Positions 1-5,124 of a DNA stretch of 5,574 bases are shown piece by piece. Origin of the DNA: F23-B02 sp963632825. Lineage in GTDB: Bacteria; Bacillota; Clostridia; Oscillospirales; Oscillospiraceae. How positions within the stretch are numbered: position 1 is the stretch's first letter; each line of letters starts with the position of its first letter. Under the pieces are notes generated by a model, which saw only the letters and a program-made list of their open reading frames with translations, made no database searches and was not told the DNA's origin. Location: the NCBI GenBank assembly GCA_963632825.1, contig CAVGWF010000021.1, positions 1-5,574 on the forward strand, given 5' to 3'. The position numbers were made by a program, and so were the translations under genes.

Positions 1-168
1 CTTGAGATCACTCCGCGTGCGATGCTGTCCCGCGGAGTTGCCGGCATACGCGGCAAAAGTCTTATCATAAACCTCCCCGGCAATGAGTCCGGTGCACGGC
101 AGAATCTTGAGTCGATAATCGGAGTTCTGGAGCACGCCTTGCAGATGATCGCCGCAGGCGGTGATTGA
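1..168 (+). CDS. MogA/MoaB-family molybdopterin adenylyltransferase, C-terminal fragment
   Basis: This is the last 55 codons of a gene that begins before the window, read in frame from base 1 to the TGA at 166-168. The visible protein contains TPRAMLSRGVAGIRGKSLII followed by NLPG and then a helical tail. That is the characteristic end of the MogA/MoaB fold: the conserved proline-arginine, serine-arginine and Asn-Leu-Pro-Gly elements near the molybdopterin-binding site. Family members act in the cytoplasm in molybdenum cofactor synthesis, adenylating molybdopterin before metal insertion. The fragment cannot separate MogA-type from MoaB-type proteins, or from a fused protein with this domain at its C-terminus. 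It is followed within 22 bases by a strong terminator, so it is the last gene of its unit. Other cofactor genes would be expected upstream, outside the window. Confidence 0.85.
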   Translation, partial: LEITPRAMLSRGVAGIRGKSLIINLPGNESGARQNLESIIGVLEHALQMIAAGGD

Positions 169-189
169 CAGCACAGCACATTGTATATT

Positions 190-221
190 AAAATCACGCA
201 GTCAGCCGACTGCGTGATTTT
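190..221. terminator. Bidirectional intrinsic terminator between the MogA-like gene and the EamA transporter
   Basis: A perfect 14-bp stem (190-203 with 208-221) closes a 4-base loop (204-207). On the plus strand the stem ends in a run of T (217-222, then CTTT), so it should stop transcription from the MogA-like gene. On the minus strand the stem is followed by TTTTAAT, a shorter T tract that can still end the DUF554-EamA transcript. The transporter's last codons and its stop codon lie inside this hairpin. Confidence 0.9.
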
Positions 222-1092
222 TCTTTATCCTTATGTTTAAGAGCACTATCGCCGAGAGAACGAGCACTATTCCGGCTGCGCTCATAATGGTGAGAGCCTC
301 ATCATATATGACTACACCTACTATAGTCGCAACTACCGGCTCGACGGACGCCATGATTGATGCCTTACCGTTTTCAAGGCCCTCAAGTCCGTGGGTGTAC
401 AGCAGATACGGCAAAAAGCAGGTCACAAGCCCGGTTGCAAGCGCAAACGCAAAGCTGCCGCCGCTTGATGTTATAACCGTGAGGTATTCCGTTCCGCCGA
501 GCACCGTAGCACCCAAGGCTGCCAGCAGGCAGGAATAGAAGTTTATAGTCAGGCTCGAATAGCCGCGGTTGAGCGCAAAGCGGCTGAAAATACTGTAGAG
601 CGCATAACAGACTCCGGCGGCAAGCCCGAGTCCTATGCCGATGGGCGTTATACGGGTCTCTCCGCTTCCTATACCCGAAACAAGGCAGCAGCCCAGGAAC
701 GCCATTGCCATCGCGGACAACTTCTGTCCGGTGAGTCTTTCCCTGAACAGCAGTGCCGAAAACATTATCACAAAGCACGGCGCCGTGTAAAGCAGTATCG
801 CCGCAGCCGACAGACTCATGTGATCCATTGCTTTAAAATAGCATAAGCCGAACACCAGCAGCGATACTATACCGCTCCCGAAGAATATCCACAGATCGCG
901 CAGCTTTATTTTAAACGCCGAGGGCTCTTTTATTGCAACGACAACGGCGAACAGCACTGCCGCAAAGATACATCTTACCGCTATGCAGCCGATGGCGGAG
1001 ATGCCCATGGAGTCAAGTGTTCTGCGGAAAAATCCCATGAAGCCCCAGAGTGTACCCGCCGCAATGACGGAGACGATATACCTGTTTTTCAT
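202..1092 (-). CDS. DMT-superfamily (EamA) membrane transporter
   Basis: A 296-residue protein with about ten hydrophobic segments and two repeated EamA halves (roughly residues 5-135 and 150-285). This is the usual length and layout of drug/metabolite transporters, inner-membrane exporters or permeases for amino acids, metabolites or drugs. Typical signatures are GTLWGFMGFFRR at the start of half one, an ILLYTAPCFV segment, and EPVVATIVGVVIYDEALT near the end of half two. The start chosen is ATG at 1092-1090 (MKNRYIV). A G-rich ribosome binding site lies 8 bases upstream, and this ATG overlaps the stop of the upstream DUF554 gene by four bases (ATGA). An in-frame ATG 21 bases further upstream lies inside the DUF554 gene and has no better binding site. 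The substrate cannot be told from sequence. The stop codon lies in a terminator hairpin. Confidence 0.9.
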   Translation of the reverse strand: MKNRYIVSVIAAGTLWGFMGFFRRTLDSMGISAIGCIAVRCIFAAVLFAVVVAIKEPSAFKIKLRDLWIFFGSGIVSLLVFGLCYFKAMDHMSLSAAAILLYTAPCFVIMFSALLFRERLTGQKLSAMAMAFLGCCLVSGIGSGETRITPIGIGLGLAAGVCYALYSIFSRFALNRGYSSLTINFYSCLLAALGATVLGGTEYLTVITSSGGSFAFALATGLVTCFLPYLLYTHGLEGLENGKASIMASVEPVVATIVGVVIYDEALTIMSAAGIVLVLSAIVLLNIRIKKNHAVG

Positions 1093-1802
1093 CCGGCAAT
1101 CCCCCCTATCCATGCAGCCAGCGGAACATATGCGACCGGAAGTACTATAGCCGGCAAAAGGTTGGGAACATTGACCTTTTTATCCGTTATGCCCATCATG
1201 TTAAAGCCCATTCCTATGAAAATGGCTCCTCCTACCGCCGACATTTGAGTTACGACATCTGTGCTGAGCACCGGAGCGAGCACGCCCGCAAGCAGGATCA
1301 GCAGCCCTTCCCAGATAAGCACCGGCACGAGGGACAGTGCAACTCCTATACCCATTGCAGCCGACATGGCCGCTGCCGCAACGGTGTCGATAACGGTTTT
1401 TGTAAACAGTACGCTGTGTTCGCCGCGCAGTCCGGCATCGAGCGAACCCATGATTGCCATTGCTCCTACGGTGAACATGACGGAGGCACTTATAACGCCG
1501 TCGGCAAATTTGCCCTCGGCAAACTTTTTTCCGGCAAACAGGCGAGTTATCCTGTCGCCTATTCCGTCGATAAACTCGTCTATATGCAGCAGCTGCCCAA
1601 CGAGCGCACCTATGGCAAGGCTCAAAACAAGACACATCGTATCACTTGAGCCTACTATCCCCTGAATACCGACGGATACAACAACAAGTCCCATAGCGGT
1701 CATCAGGCAGTTAACGAGTTTTTCATTTATTTTCGTCCTGAGCATGGTTCCTGCGGCACCGCCGAATGCGATACCCAAAGCATTGACTATTGCAGCTATC
1801 AT
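1089..1802 (-). CDS. DUF554-family membrane protein (YdfK/YqgA-like)
   Basis: A 237-residue, strongly hydrophobic protein with about seven membrane segments. Family evidence is the glycine-rich N-terminus (GIAFGGAAGTMLR, residues 10-22), the GALVGQLLHIDE segment (65-76), and above all the highly conserved stretch at 113-139. That stretch contains GAMAIMGSLDAGLRGEHSVL followed by a lysine and an aspartate (K135, D139), the hallmark of DUF554 proteins such as B. subtilis YdfK and E. coli YqgA. The length matches the family. The role is unknown; transport is commonly supposed but not shown here. The start at 1802 has an AAGAGG ribosome binding site 7 bases upstream and a clear promoter upstream of that. 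It is the first gene of a two-gene operon with the EamA transporter, whose start overlaps its stop by 4 bases, so coupled translation is likely. Confidence 0.92.
   Translation of the reverse strand: MIAAIVNALGIAFGGAAGTMLRTKINEKLVNCLMTAMGLVVVSVGIQGIVGSSDTMCLVLSLAIGALVGQLLHIDEFIDGIGDRITRLFAGKKFAEGKFADGVISASVMFTVGAMAIMGSLDAGLRGEHSVLFTKTVIDTVAAAAMSAAMGIGVALSLVPVLIWEGLLILLAGVLAPVLSTDVVTQMSAVGGAIFIGMGFNMMGITDKKVNVPNLLPAIVLPVAYVPLAAWIGGIAG
1101..1107 (-). promoter_or_regulatory. Ribosome binding site deciding the EamA transporter start
   Basis: On the minus strand AGGGGGG lies 8 bases before the ATG at 1092, inside the end of the DUF554 coding sequence. It supports the ATGA-overlap start over the upstream in-frame ATG at 1113. 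Confidence 0.6.
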
Positions 1803-1835
1803 GGCTAAACCTCTTTACATAAACACAATGGCTCT

Positions 1836-1864
1836 ATTTTAATTACTTGCACTTCTATAGTCAA
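1836..1864 (-). promoter_or_regulatory. Promoter of the DUF554-EamA operon
   Basis: On the minus strand a -35 box TTGACT (1864-1859), a 17-base spacer and a -10 box TAAAAT (1841-1836) give a near-consensus housekeeping sigma promoter. The start codon at 1802 is about 33 bases beyond the -10 box, leaving a short leader that includes the AAGAGG ribosome binding site. Confidence 0.75.
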
Positions 1865-1882
1865 CACACATATTTAATTCGA

Positions 1883-1912
1883 TTGACAAAAATTTATGTG
1901 TTGTGCTATTAT
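1883..1912 (+). promoter_or_regulatory. Promoter of tRNA-Leu
   Basis: A consensus -35 TTGACA (1883-1888), an 18-base spacer and an extended -10 TGC-TATTAT (TATTAT at 1907-1912) lie just upstream of the tRNA. The expected start is near 1919, about 6 bases before the mature tRNA 5' end, leaving a very short leader for RNase P to remove. The -35 box is 18 bases from the -35 box of the divergent DUF554 promoter. Confidence 0.8.
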
Positions 1913-1924
1913 ATCTAGAGTTAT

Positions 1925-2008
1925 GCGGGTATGATGGAATTGGCAGACATGCGAGATTTAGGTTCTCGTGCTTATGGCGTGCAGGTTCGACCCCTGTTAC
2001 CCGCACCA
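1925..2008 (+). tRNA. trnL: tRNA-Leu (anticodon UAG)
   Basis: An 84-base class II tRNA with the CCA end encoded. The acceptor stem GCGGGTA (1925-1931) pairs perfectly with TACCCGC (1998-2004), followed by discriminator A and CCA. The D arm has an ATG/CAT stem and the invariant GG in its loop. The anticodon stem is CGAGA/TCTCG (1952-1956 with 1964-1968). The loop TTTAGGT carries anticodon TAG at 1959-1961, which decodes CUN leucine codons, mainly CUA. A short extra variable arm (about 1969-1980) is typical of leucine tRNAs. The T arm is GCAGG/CCTGT with loop TTCGACC. It stands alone, with its own promoter and terminator. Confidence 0.96.
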
Positions 2009-2029
2009 GAATCAGCCGGATACTTCGTG

Positions 2030-2057
2030 AAAAAAGCAGCCTTTTGGCTGCTTTTTT
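2030..2057. terminator. Bidirectional terminator between tRNA-Leu and the amidohydrolase
   Basis: A perfect 12-bp stem (2030-2041 with 2046-2057) closes a TTTT loop. The six A/T pairs at its base supply a T tract on both strands. It therefore serves the tRNA on the plus strand, 22 bases after CCA, and the converging amidohydrolase on the minus strand, about 50 bases after its stop. Confidence 0.92.
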
Positions 2058-2107
2058 CAGTTTCCGTTCTGCCTGTGACTTACCTAACAACTATATCTTA
2101 TCATTAT

Positions 2108-3688
2108 TTATTTTTTCAGCACCATGCTGCCGCTGCGTGCGCCGGTGAGCTCACCGTTTGAAACGGCCTCCTCGCCGTTTACAAACACGATGCTTATCCC
2201 CTCAGCGCTTCTGCCGAGTTCATCGGGAAATACTCTGAGTCCGTCGGGGTCAAAGACGGTCACATCGGCGAACATGCCCTCGGCAAGGCGGCCGCGCTCG
2301 GTAAAGCCGAAGCGCTCCGCTATCTTCCAGCTCATCTTATTTATGACGCTCTCCCACGGAATGGAGTTTTCACGCGCCTTTATCAGGAAGTTCGGGTAGC
2401 CCTGGAAGGCAGCGCCGTTCTGCACTCCGCGCGGCTCTACCCACGCGTCGGTCATAAACACACTCAGCTCATCCTTCATCAGGCGGCATATGAGCTCCTC
2501 GTTGTAATACTTATCAAGATACACCTTGCCGGTGCCGTTCGACGCGTCGATAAGCTCAAGATAGAGATCAAGGCAGTCGCGTCTTTCGCTCTTTGCGACC
2601 TCACTGACCTTGCGTCCCTCATAGGCCTTGTACTTCGGCTCATCGTTAATATAAGCGATCGTTATGTCCTTGAAGTCGATGCCCAGCAGCAGGCGGGTGA
2701 CATCTATAACCGCGCGCAGCTTCAGGCGATTTACGGGCTTCTTCTTTTCCTGCTCGCTAAGTGCCATATACCACGGCGGGCAGATGACATTTATGGTGGA
2801 TGCACCGTAGGTCATCGAATAGTTATCGTAGGCAATATCGTAGCCCTGAGCGCGGTAATCGTAGAATTTCTTGAGCATCGGGTCGATGCTCTTCCATGAG
2901 GAGGTTCCGACAAAGATAAGGTGCGAGTACTCCATACGGCACTTTGAGCGTTTCATGATCTCTATGACCTCGTCGAGAGCGATCTCGATATGCGGTTTTG
3001 AAATGAGCGGATAGCCCAGTGCGATCTTGGAGTTTGCGCGGGGATGCACCGTCACTATGCCGTCATACTCGGCAACGGTCGAGGCAAAGGCTACGAGCTC
3101 CTCCATATCCGAATACATGCCCGGCTCGTACATGAAGCCGAAGCTTCCTCCGAACGCGCCGTTTTCCATGGCTTCGCGCACATGCTCAAGCATTTTTTCG
3201 CGCCCCTGCGCATCCATTTTGCCGGGCTTTAAGCCGCTGACGGCTATACGCGTCGTTCCGTGTCCGATCAACGGCACGATGTTTACAAACAGCTTTCCCT
3301 TAGTTTCATCGACAAACTGTCTGAAGCTTCCGGGGTTTTTAGCCTCGAAAAGTCCCGCGCCGACATTCTGCTTATACTGCGAGCCGCGCTCTATGCCGAA
3401 GCATGAAAAGCCGCAGTTGCCGGTGACCTGCGTGGTTATTCCCTGACGCAGGAATGGTGCGAAATATACCTCGGCGTTATCGTAATCGCAGAAGAAATCA
3501 TTGTGGGAATGAGCGTCGATAAAGCCCGGAGCTATGCACTTGCCGGTGCAGTCAATGAGCTTATCCGCCTGTACCTCGGCCTTCGGACCTACATATGCGA
3601 TCCTGTCGCCGTCTATGACGACATCTCCCGTGAAGGGCTTTGCGCCGGTTCCGTCATAAACAAGTCCGTTTTTAAGTACGGTTATCAT
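2108..3688 (-). CDS. D-aminoacylase-like amidohydrolase (N-acyl-D-amino-acid deacylase family)
   Basis: A 526-residue cytoplasmic enzyme of the amidohydrolase superfamily, closest in layout to N-acyl-D-amino-acid deacylases, which are zinc enzymes that hydrolyse the acyl-amide bond. The N-terminal beta-sandwich portion runs to about residue 50. It is followed by the metal-binding HxH in PGFIDAHSHNDF (His60, His62). GNCGF supplies Cys92, matching the bridging cysteine of this subgroup. Likely metal ligands His215 (TVHPRANS) and His256 (EYSHLIF) follow, then the catalytic Asp414 (FMTDAWVEP). The C-terminus GRLAEGMFADVTVFDPDGL closes the small domain. No signal peptide is seen. The start at 3688 has AGGAGG 6 bases upstream. 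Relatives can act on other N-acyl or cyclic amide substrates, so the exact substrate is uncertain. The residues after Asp414 differ from what I recall of classical D-aminoacylases. It is a single-gene unit, divergent from a tautomerase gene, with repeat sequences over its promoter. Confidence 0.85.
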   Translation of the reverse strand: MITVLKNGLVYDGTGAKPFTGDVVIDGDRIAYVGPKAEVQADKLIDCTGKCIAPGFIDAHSHNDFFCDYDNAEVYFAPFLRQGITTQVTGNCGFSCFGIERGSQYKQNVGAGLFEAKNPGSFRQFVDETKGKLFVNIVPLIGHGTTRIAVSGLKPGKMDAQGREKMLEHVREAMENGAFGGSFGFMYEPGMYSDMEELVAFASTVAEYDGIVTVHPRANSKIALGYPLISKPHIEIALDEVIEIMKRSKCRMEYSHLIFVGTSSWKSIDPMLKKFYDYRAQGYDIAYDNYSMTYGASTINVICPPWYMALSEQEKKKPVNRLKLRAVIDVTRLLLGIDFKDITIAYINDEPKYKAYEGRKVSEVAKSERRDCLDLYLELIDASNGTGKVYLDKYYNEELICRLMKDELSVFMTDAWVEPRGVQNGAAFQGYPNFLIKARENSIPWESVINKMSWKIAERFGFTERGRLAEGMFADVTVFDPDGLRVFPDELGRSAEGISIVFVNGEEAVSNGELTGARSGSMVLKK

Positions 3689-3731
3689 GCCTGTCCTCCT
3701 TAAAATTCATAGTTATTTCGTAGTCTGAATG

Positions 3732-3760
3732 ATTTTATCACCGTACTGAACATATTACAA
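3732..3760 (-). promoter_or_regulatory. Promoter of the amidohydrolase gene
   Basis: On the minus strand TTGTAA (3760-3755), a 17-base spacer and TAAAAT (3737-3732) preceded by TGA make a credible extended -10 promoter. The start codon at 3688 is about 43 bases past the -10 box. The -10 box lies in one copy of a direct repeat and the -35 box overlaps an inverted repeat, which suggests regulation. Confidence 0.6.
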
Positions 3761-3777
3761 TAATTTTATCATTATTG
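3758..3777. promoter_or_regulatory. Inverted repeat, candidate operator
   Basis: CAATAAT (3758-3764) and ATTATTG (3771-3777) form a perfect 7-bp inverted repeat around a 6-base centre. It overlaps the -35 box of the amidohydrolase promoter, a position where a bound dimeric repressor would block transcription. The sequence is AT-rich, so chance symmetry is possible. Confidence 0.4.
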
Positions 3778-3827
3778 AACACAAAATCCGAATCTGTGTA
3801 TCATCAGCAAATTTTATTATAATATAA

Positions 3828-3857
3828 TTGACAAGCTTATATAATAAGTGCTATTAT
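3828..3857 (+). promoter_or_regulatory. Promoter of the tautomerase gene
   Basis: TTGACA (3828-3833), an 18-base spacer and extended -10 TGC-TATTAT (TATTAT at 3852-3857) match the tRNA-Leu promoter very closely, including the 13-base string GTGCTATTATATC. Transcription should begin near 3864, giving a leader of about 43 bases before the ATG at 3907. No other promoter is visible for the methyltransferase further down, so this one may also serve it by read-through. Confidence 0.75.
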
Positions 3858-3892
3858 ATCGCCGCTGCATAGATTTTGCAAAAAAACTTGAC

Positions 3893-3899
3893 AAAGGAG
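3893..3899 (+). promoter_or_regulatory. Ribosome binding site deciding the tautomerase start
   Basis: AAAGGAG lies 7 bases before the ATG at 3907, the one start that yields Met-Pro-Ile-Ile. It lies downstream of, and so cannot serve, an alternative ATG at 3876 in another frame. Confidence 0.8.
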
Positions 3900-3906
3900 C
3901 AATGTT

Positions 3907-4244
3907 ATGCCTATCATTCATGTAACCNNNNNNNNNNCATGGAATACTTTGCAGAGCAGATATGCGCCAACACCTCTACACTTTCAAAAAACATTTATGT
4001 TTACATACATGAGATGGAAAAAGAAAATGTACGGAAGCTCGCACCGACCGTGCTTATAGACTGGACGATGATGCCAGATCGCACCGATGAGGCCAAAAAG
4101 CCTATCATGGCCGCTATGACAGACAAGCTTGCGCAGGTCTGCGGCGAGGAATACAGGCAGGAGATCGTTATAATCTTCAACGATATCCCGCTTGCAAGCG
4201 CCATGCTCGGCGGTGAGACAAGGTCGGAGAATCCCTCAAAGTAA
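3907..4244 (+). CDS. Two-domain 4-oxalocrotonate tautomerase-family protein, interrupted by an assembly gap
   Basis: The start ATG at 3907 encodes MPIIHVT; after Met removal this leaves the N-terminal Pro that is the catalytic base of the tautomerase superfamily. Seven codons later the sequence enters the N run (3928-3937). It resumes one frame over at 3939 and continues for 101 codons to TAA at 4242-4244. The resumed part first completes one beta-alpha-beta unit (EYFAEQICANTSTLSKNIYV, then YIHEM). A second unit follows (PTVLIDWTMMPDRTDEAKK ... QEIVIIFNDIPLASAMLGGE). The whole is a fused pair of 4-OT-like units of about 120 residues. The second unit's proline is internal, so it cannot be the N-terminal base, though PDRTDE keeps an arginine aligned with 4-OT Arg11. 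Neither unit shows an arginine at the Arg39 position in my alignment. Members catalyse keto-enol tautomerisation, dehalogenation or decarboxylation; the substrate here is unknown. Alignment to 4-OT suggests about 38 bases are missing. Confidence 0.82.
3928..3937. other. Assembly gap (10 Ns) inside the tautomerase gene
   Basis: Ten Ns in a row. The upstream reading frame (from 3907) and the downstream frame (through 3939) are only compatible if the true gap length is 3k+2 bases, so 10 is a placeholder. Spacing in 4-OT proteins predicts about 13 codons here, meaning roughly 38 missing bases. Confidence 0.9.
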
Positions 4245-4264
4245 AACGATTTTTAATCAGGTTG

Positions 4265-4294
4265 CGGCAGTCGTTTAAGCGGCTGCCGTTTTTT
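4265..4294 (+). terminator. Intrinsic terminator between the tautomerase and methyltransferase genes
   Basis: A 9-bp GC-rich stem (4265-4273 with 4280-4288, one U-G pair on the plus-strand RNA) closes a 6-base loop and is followed by six Ts (4289-4294). It ends the tautomerase transcript 20 bases after the stop codon. The next gene's ribosome binding site begins only two bases after the T run. Confidence 0.85.
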
Positions 4295-4305
4295 CAGGAG
4301 TTATT

Positions 4306-5124
4306 ATGGCAAATTTTATTGAGATAAACGATTTTTCCGCGCCGGAGCTGGATGTCTATGCAAGGCTTACGGAAAACCAGCTTTTATGCAGGATGCACCC
4401 GGAAAACGCCATGTTCATAGCCGAAAGTCCGCTCGTTATCGAACGGGCGCTTGACGCCGGGTGTACTCCCCTGTCGTTTCTCATGGAGACAAAGCACGCC
4501 GGCGGCAAGGCAAAGGAGCTGCTCGCGCGTTGTCCGGATAATATCAATGTATACACAGCGCCGCTTGAGGTTCTCACGGAGCTTACGGGCTTTCATCTGA
4601 CGCGCGGCATGCTGTGCGCAATGCTCAGGCCAAGACTGCCGGAGGTTGCCGAGGTGTGCGAGGGCGCAAGCCGTATAGCAGTGCTCGAAAATGTCATGAA
4701 TCCAACCAACATCGGTGCAATATTCCGTTCGGCGGCGGCACTCGGGATAGACGCGGTGCTGCTCACCTCGCAGGGCAGCGATCCGCTTTACCGCAGATCG
4801 GTGCGCGTGAGCATGGGAACGGTGTTTCAGGTACCGTGGACCTACCTCGGCGAGGACTGGATGCGGGAGCTTGCCGAGCTGGGCTTCAAGACGGCGGCAA
4901 TGGCGCTTACGGGCAAATCGCTGCCGATATACGATCCGGCTCCTGCAAAGGAGGCAAAGCTTGCCATCGTTCTCGGCACCGAGGGCGACGGACTTGCATC
5001 CGAAACGGTAGCGGGCTGTAATTACACCCTGCGCATTCCCATGTCGCACGGCGTTGACTCTCTCAATGTGGCGGCAGCAAGCGCGGTGGCATTTTATCAA
5101 TTGGGTGTAATGCATAAGCTGTAA
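4306..5124 (+). CDS. SpoU/TrmH-family RNA 2'-O-ribose methyltransferase
   Basis: A 272-residue S-adenosylmethionine-dependent methyltransferase of the trefoil-knot (SPOUT) class, which modifies the ribose of tRNA or rRNA in the cytoplasm. Residues 1-110 form the substrate-binding domain typical of RlmB/YsgA-type proteins (MFIAESPLVIERALDAG at 36-52). The three SpoU motifs follow. Motif 1 is NPTNIGAIFRSAAALG (132-147) with Asn135 and the catalytic Arg141. Motif 2 is IVLGTEGDGL (221-230) with Glu226. Motif 3 is IPMSHGVDSLNVAAASAVAF (244-263) with Ser252 and Asn254. Length and motifs are complete. AGGAG lies 5 bases before the ATG. The target nucleotide cannot be read from sequence; 23S rRNA is the usual annotation for this subgroup. 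A terminator directly precedes the ribosome binding site and I see no separate promoter. Confidence 0.93.
   Translation: MANFIEINDFSAPELDVYARLTENQLLCRMHPENAMFIAESPLVIERALDAGCTPLSFLMETKHAGGKAKELLARCPDNINVYTAPLEVLTELTGFHLTRGMLCAMLRPRLPEVAEVCEGASRIAVLENVMNPTNIGAIFRSAAALGIDAVLLTSQGSDPLYRRSVRVSMGTVFQVPWTYLGEDWMRELAELGFKTAAMALTGKSLPIYDPAPAKEAKLAIVLGTEGDGLASETVAGCNYTLRIPMSHGVDSLNVAAASAVAFYQLGVMHKL

Larger units (their letters stand above)
3732..3781. repeat. Two direct repeats over the amidohydrolase promoter
   Basis: ATTTTATCA-N6-TGAACA (3732-3752) and ATTTTATCA-N4-TGAACA (3763-3781) have identical 9-base and 6-base blocks. The 9-base blocks start 31 bases apart, close to three helical turns. The downstream copy (for the amidohydrolase) includes its -10 box, and the other lies just upstream of the -35 box. 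They could be paired regulator sites, or a duplicated promoter element, since both copies read TGATAAAAT on the minus strand. Confidence 0.5.

Noticed and set aside
1862..1903. Inverted repeat CAACACA ... TGTGTTG between the DUF554 and tRNA promoters
   Set aside because: The arms are 28 bases apart, a competing pairing (ACACATA/TATGTGT) overlaps it, and it straddles two promoters in AT-rich sequence. Chance symmetry is the simpler reading.
3027..3446. Plus-strand open frame (139 codons) opposite the amidohydrolase
   Set aside because: It is antisense to a gene with conserved metal-binding motifs; I see no domain and no good ribosome binding site.
3865..3887. Small hairpin TGCA-TAGATTT-TGCA in the tautomerase leader as a riboswitch or attenuator
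   Set aside because: It has only four base pairs, with an A run rather than a T run after it. The leader of about 43 bases is too short for a known riboswitch.
3888..3893. TTGACA resembling a -35 box just before the tautomerase gene
   Set aside because: It overlaps the ribosome binding site; a matching -10 box would fall inside the coding sequence near the N gap. The promoter at 3828-3857 is better placed.
3876..3938. Alternative tautomerase start at ATG 3876 (Met-Gln-Lys-Asn-Leu...)
   Set aside because: It has no ribosome binding site, reads through the N run, and lies only about 12 bases past the predicted transcription start. The ATG at 3907 has a strong site and encodes the expected Pro1 N-terminus.
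4384..5115. Long open frame on the minus strand (243 codons) inside the methyltransferase gene
   Set aside because: It lies wholly opposite a gene with all three SpoU motifs. Its composition is rich in Arg, His and Cys, with no recognisable domain, as expected of an antisense shadow in GC-rich coding DNA.
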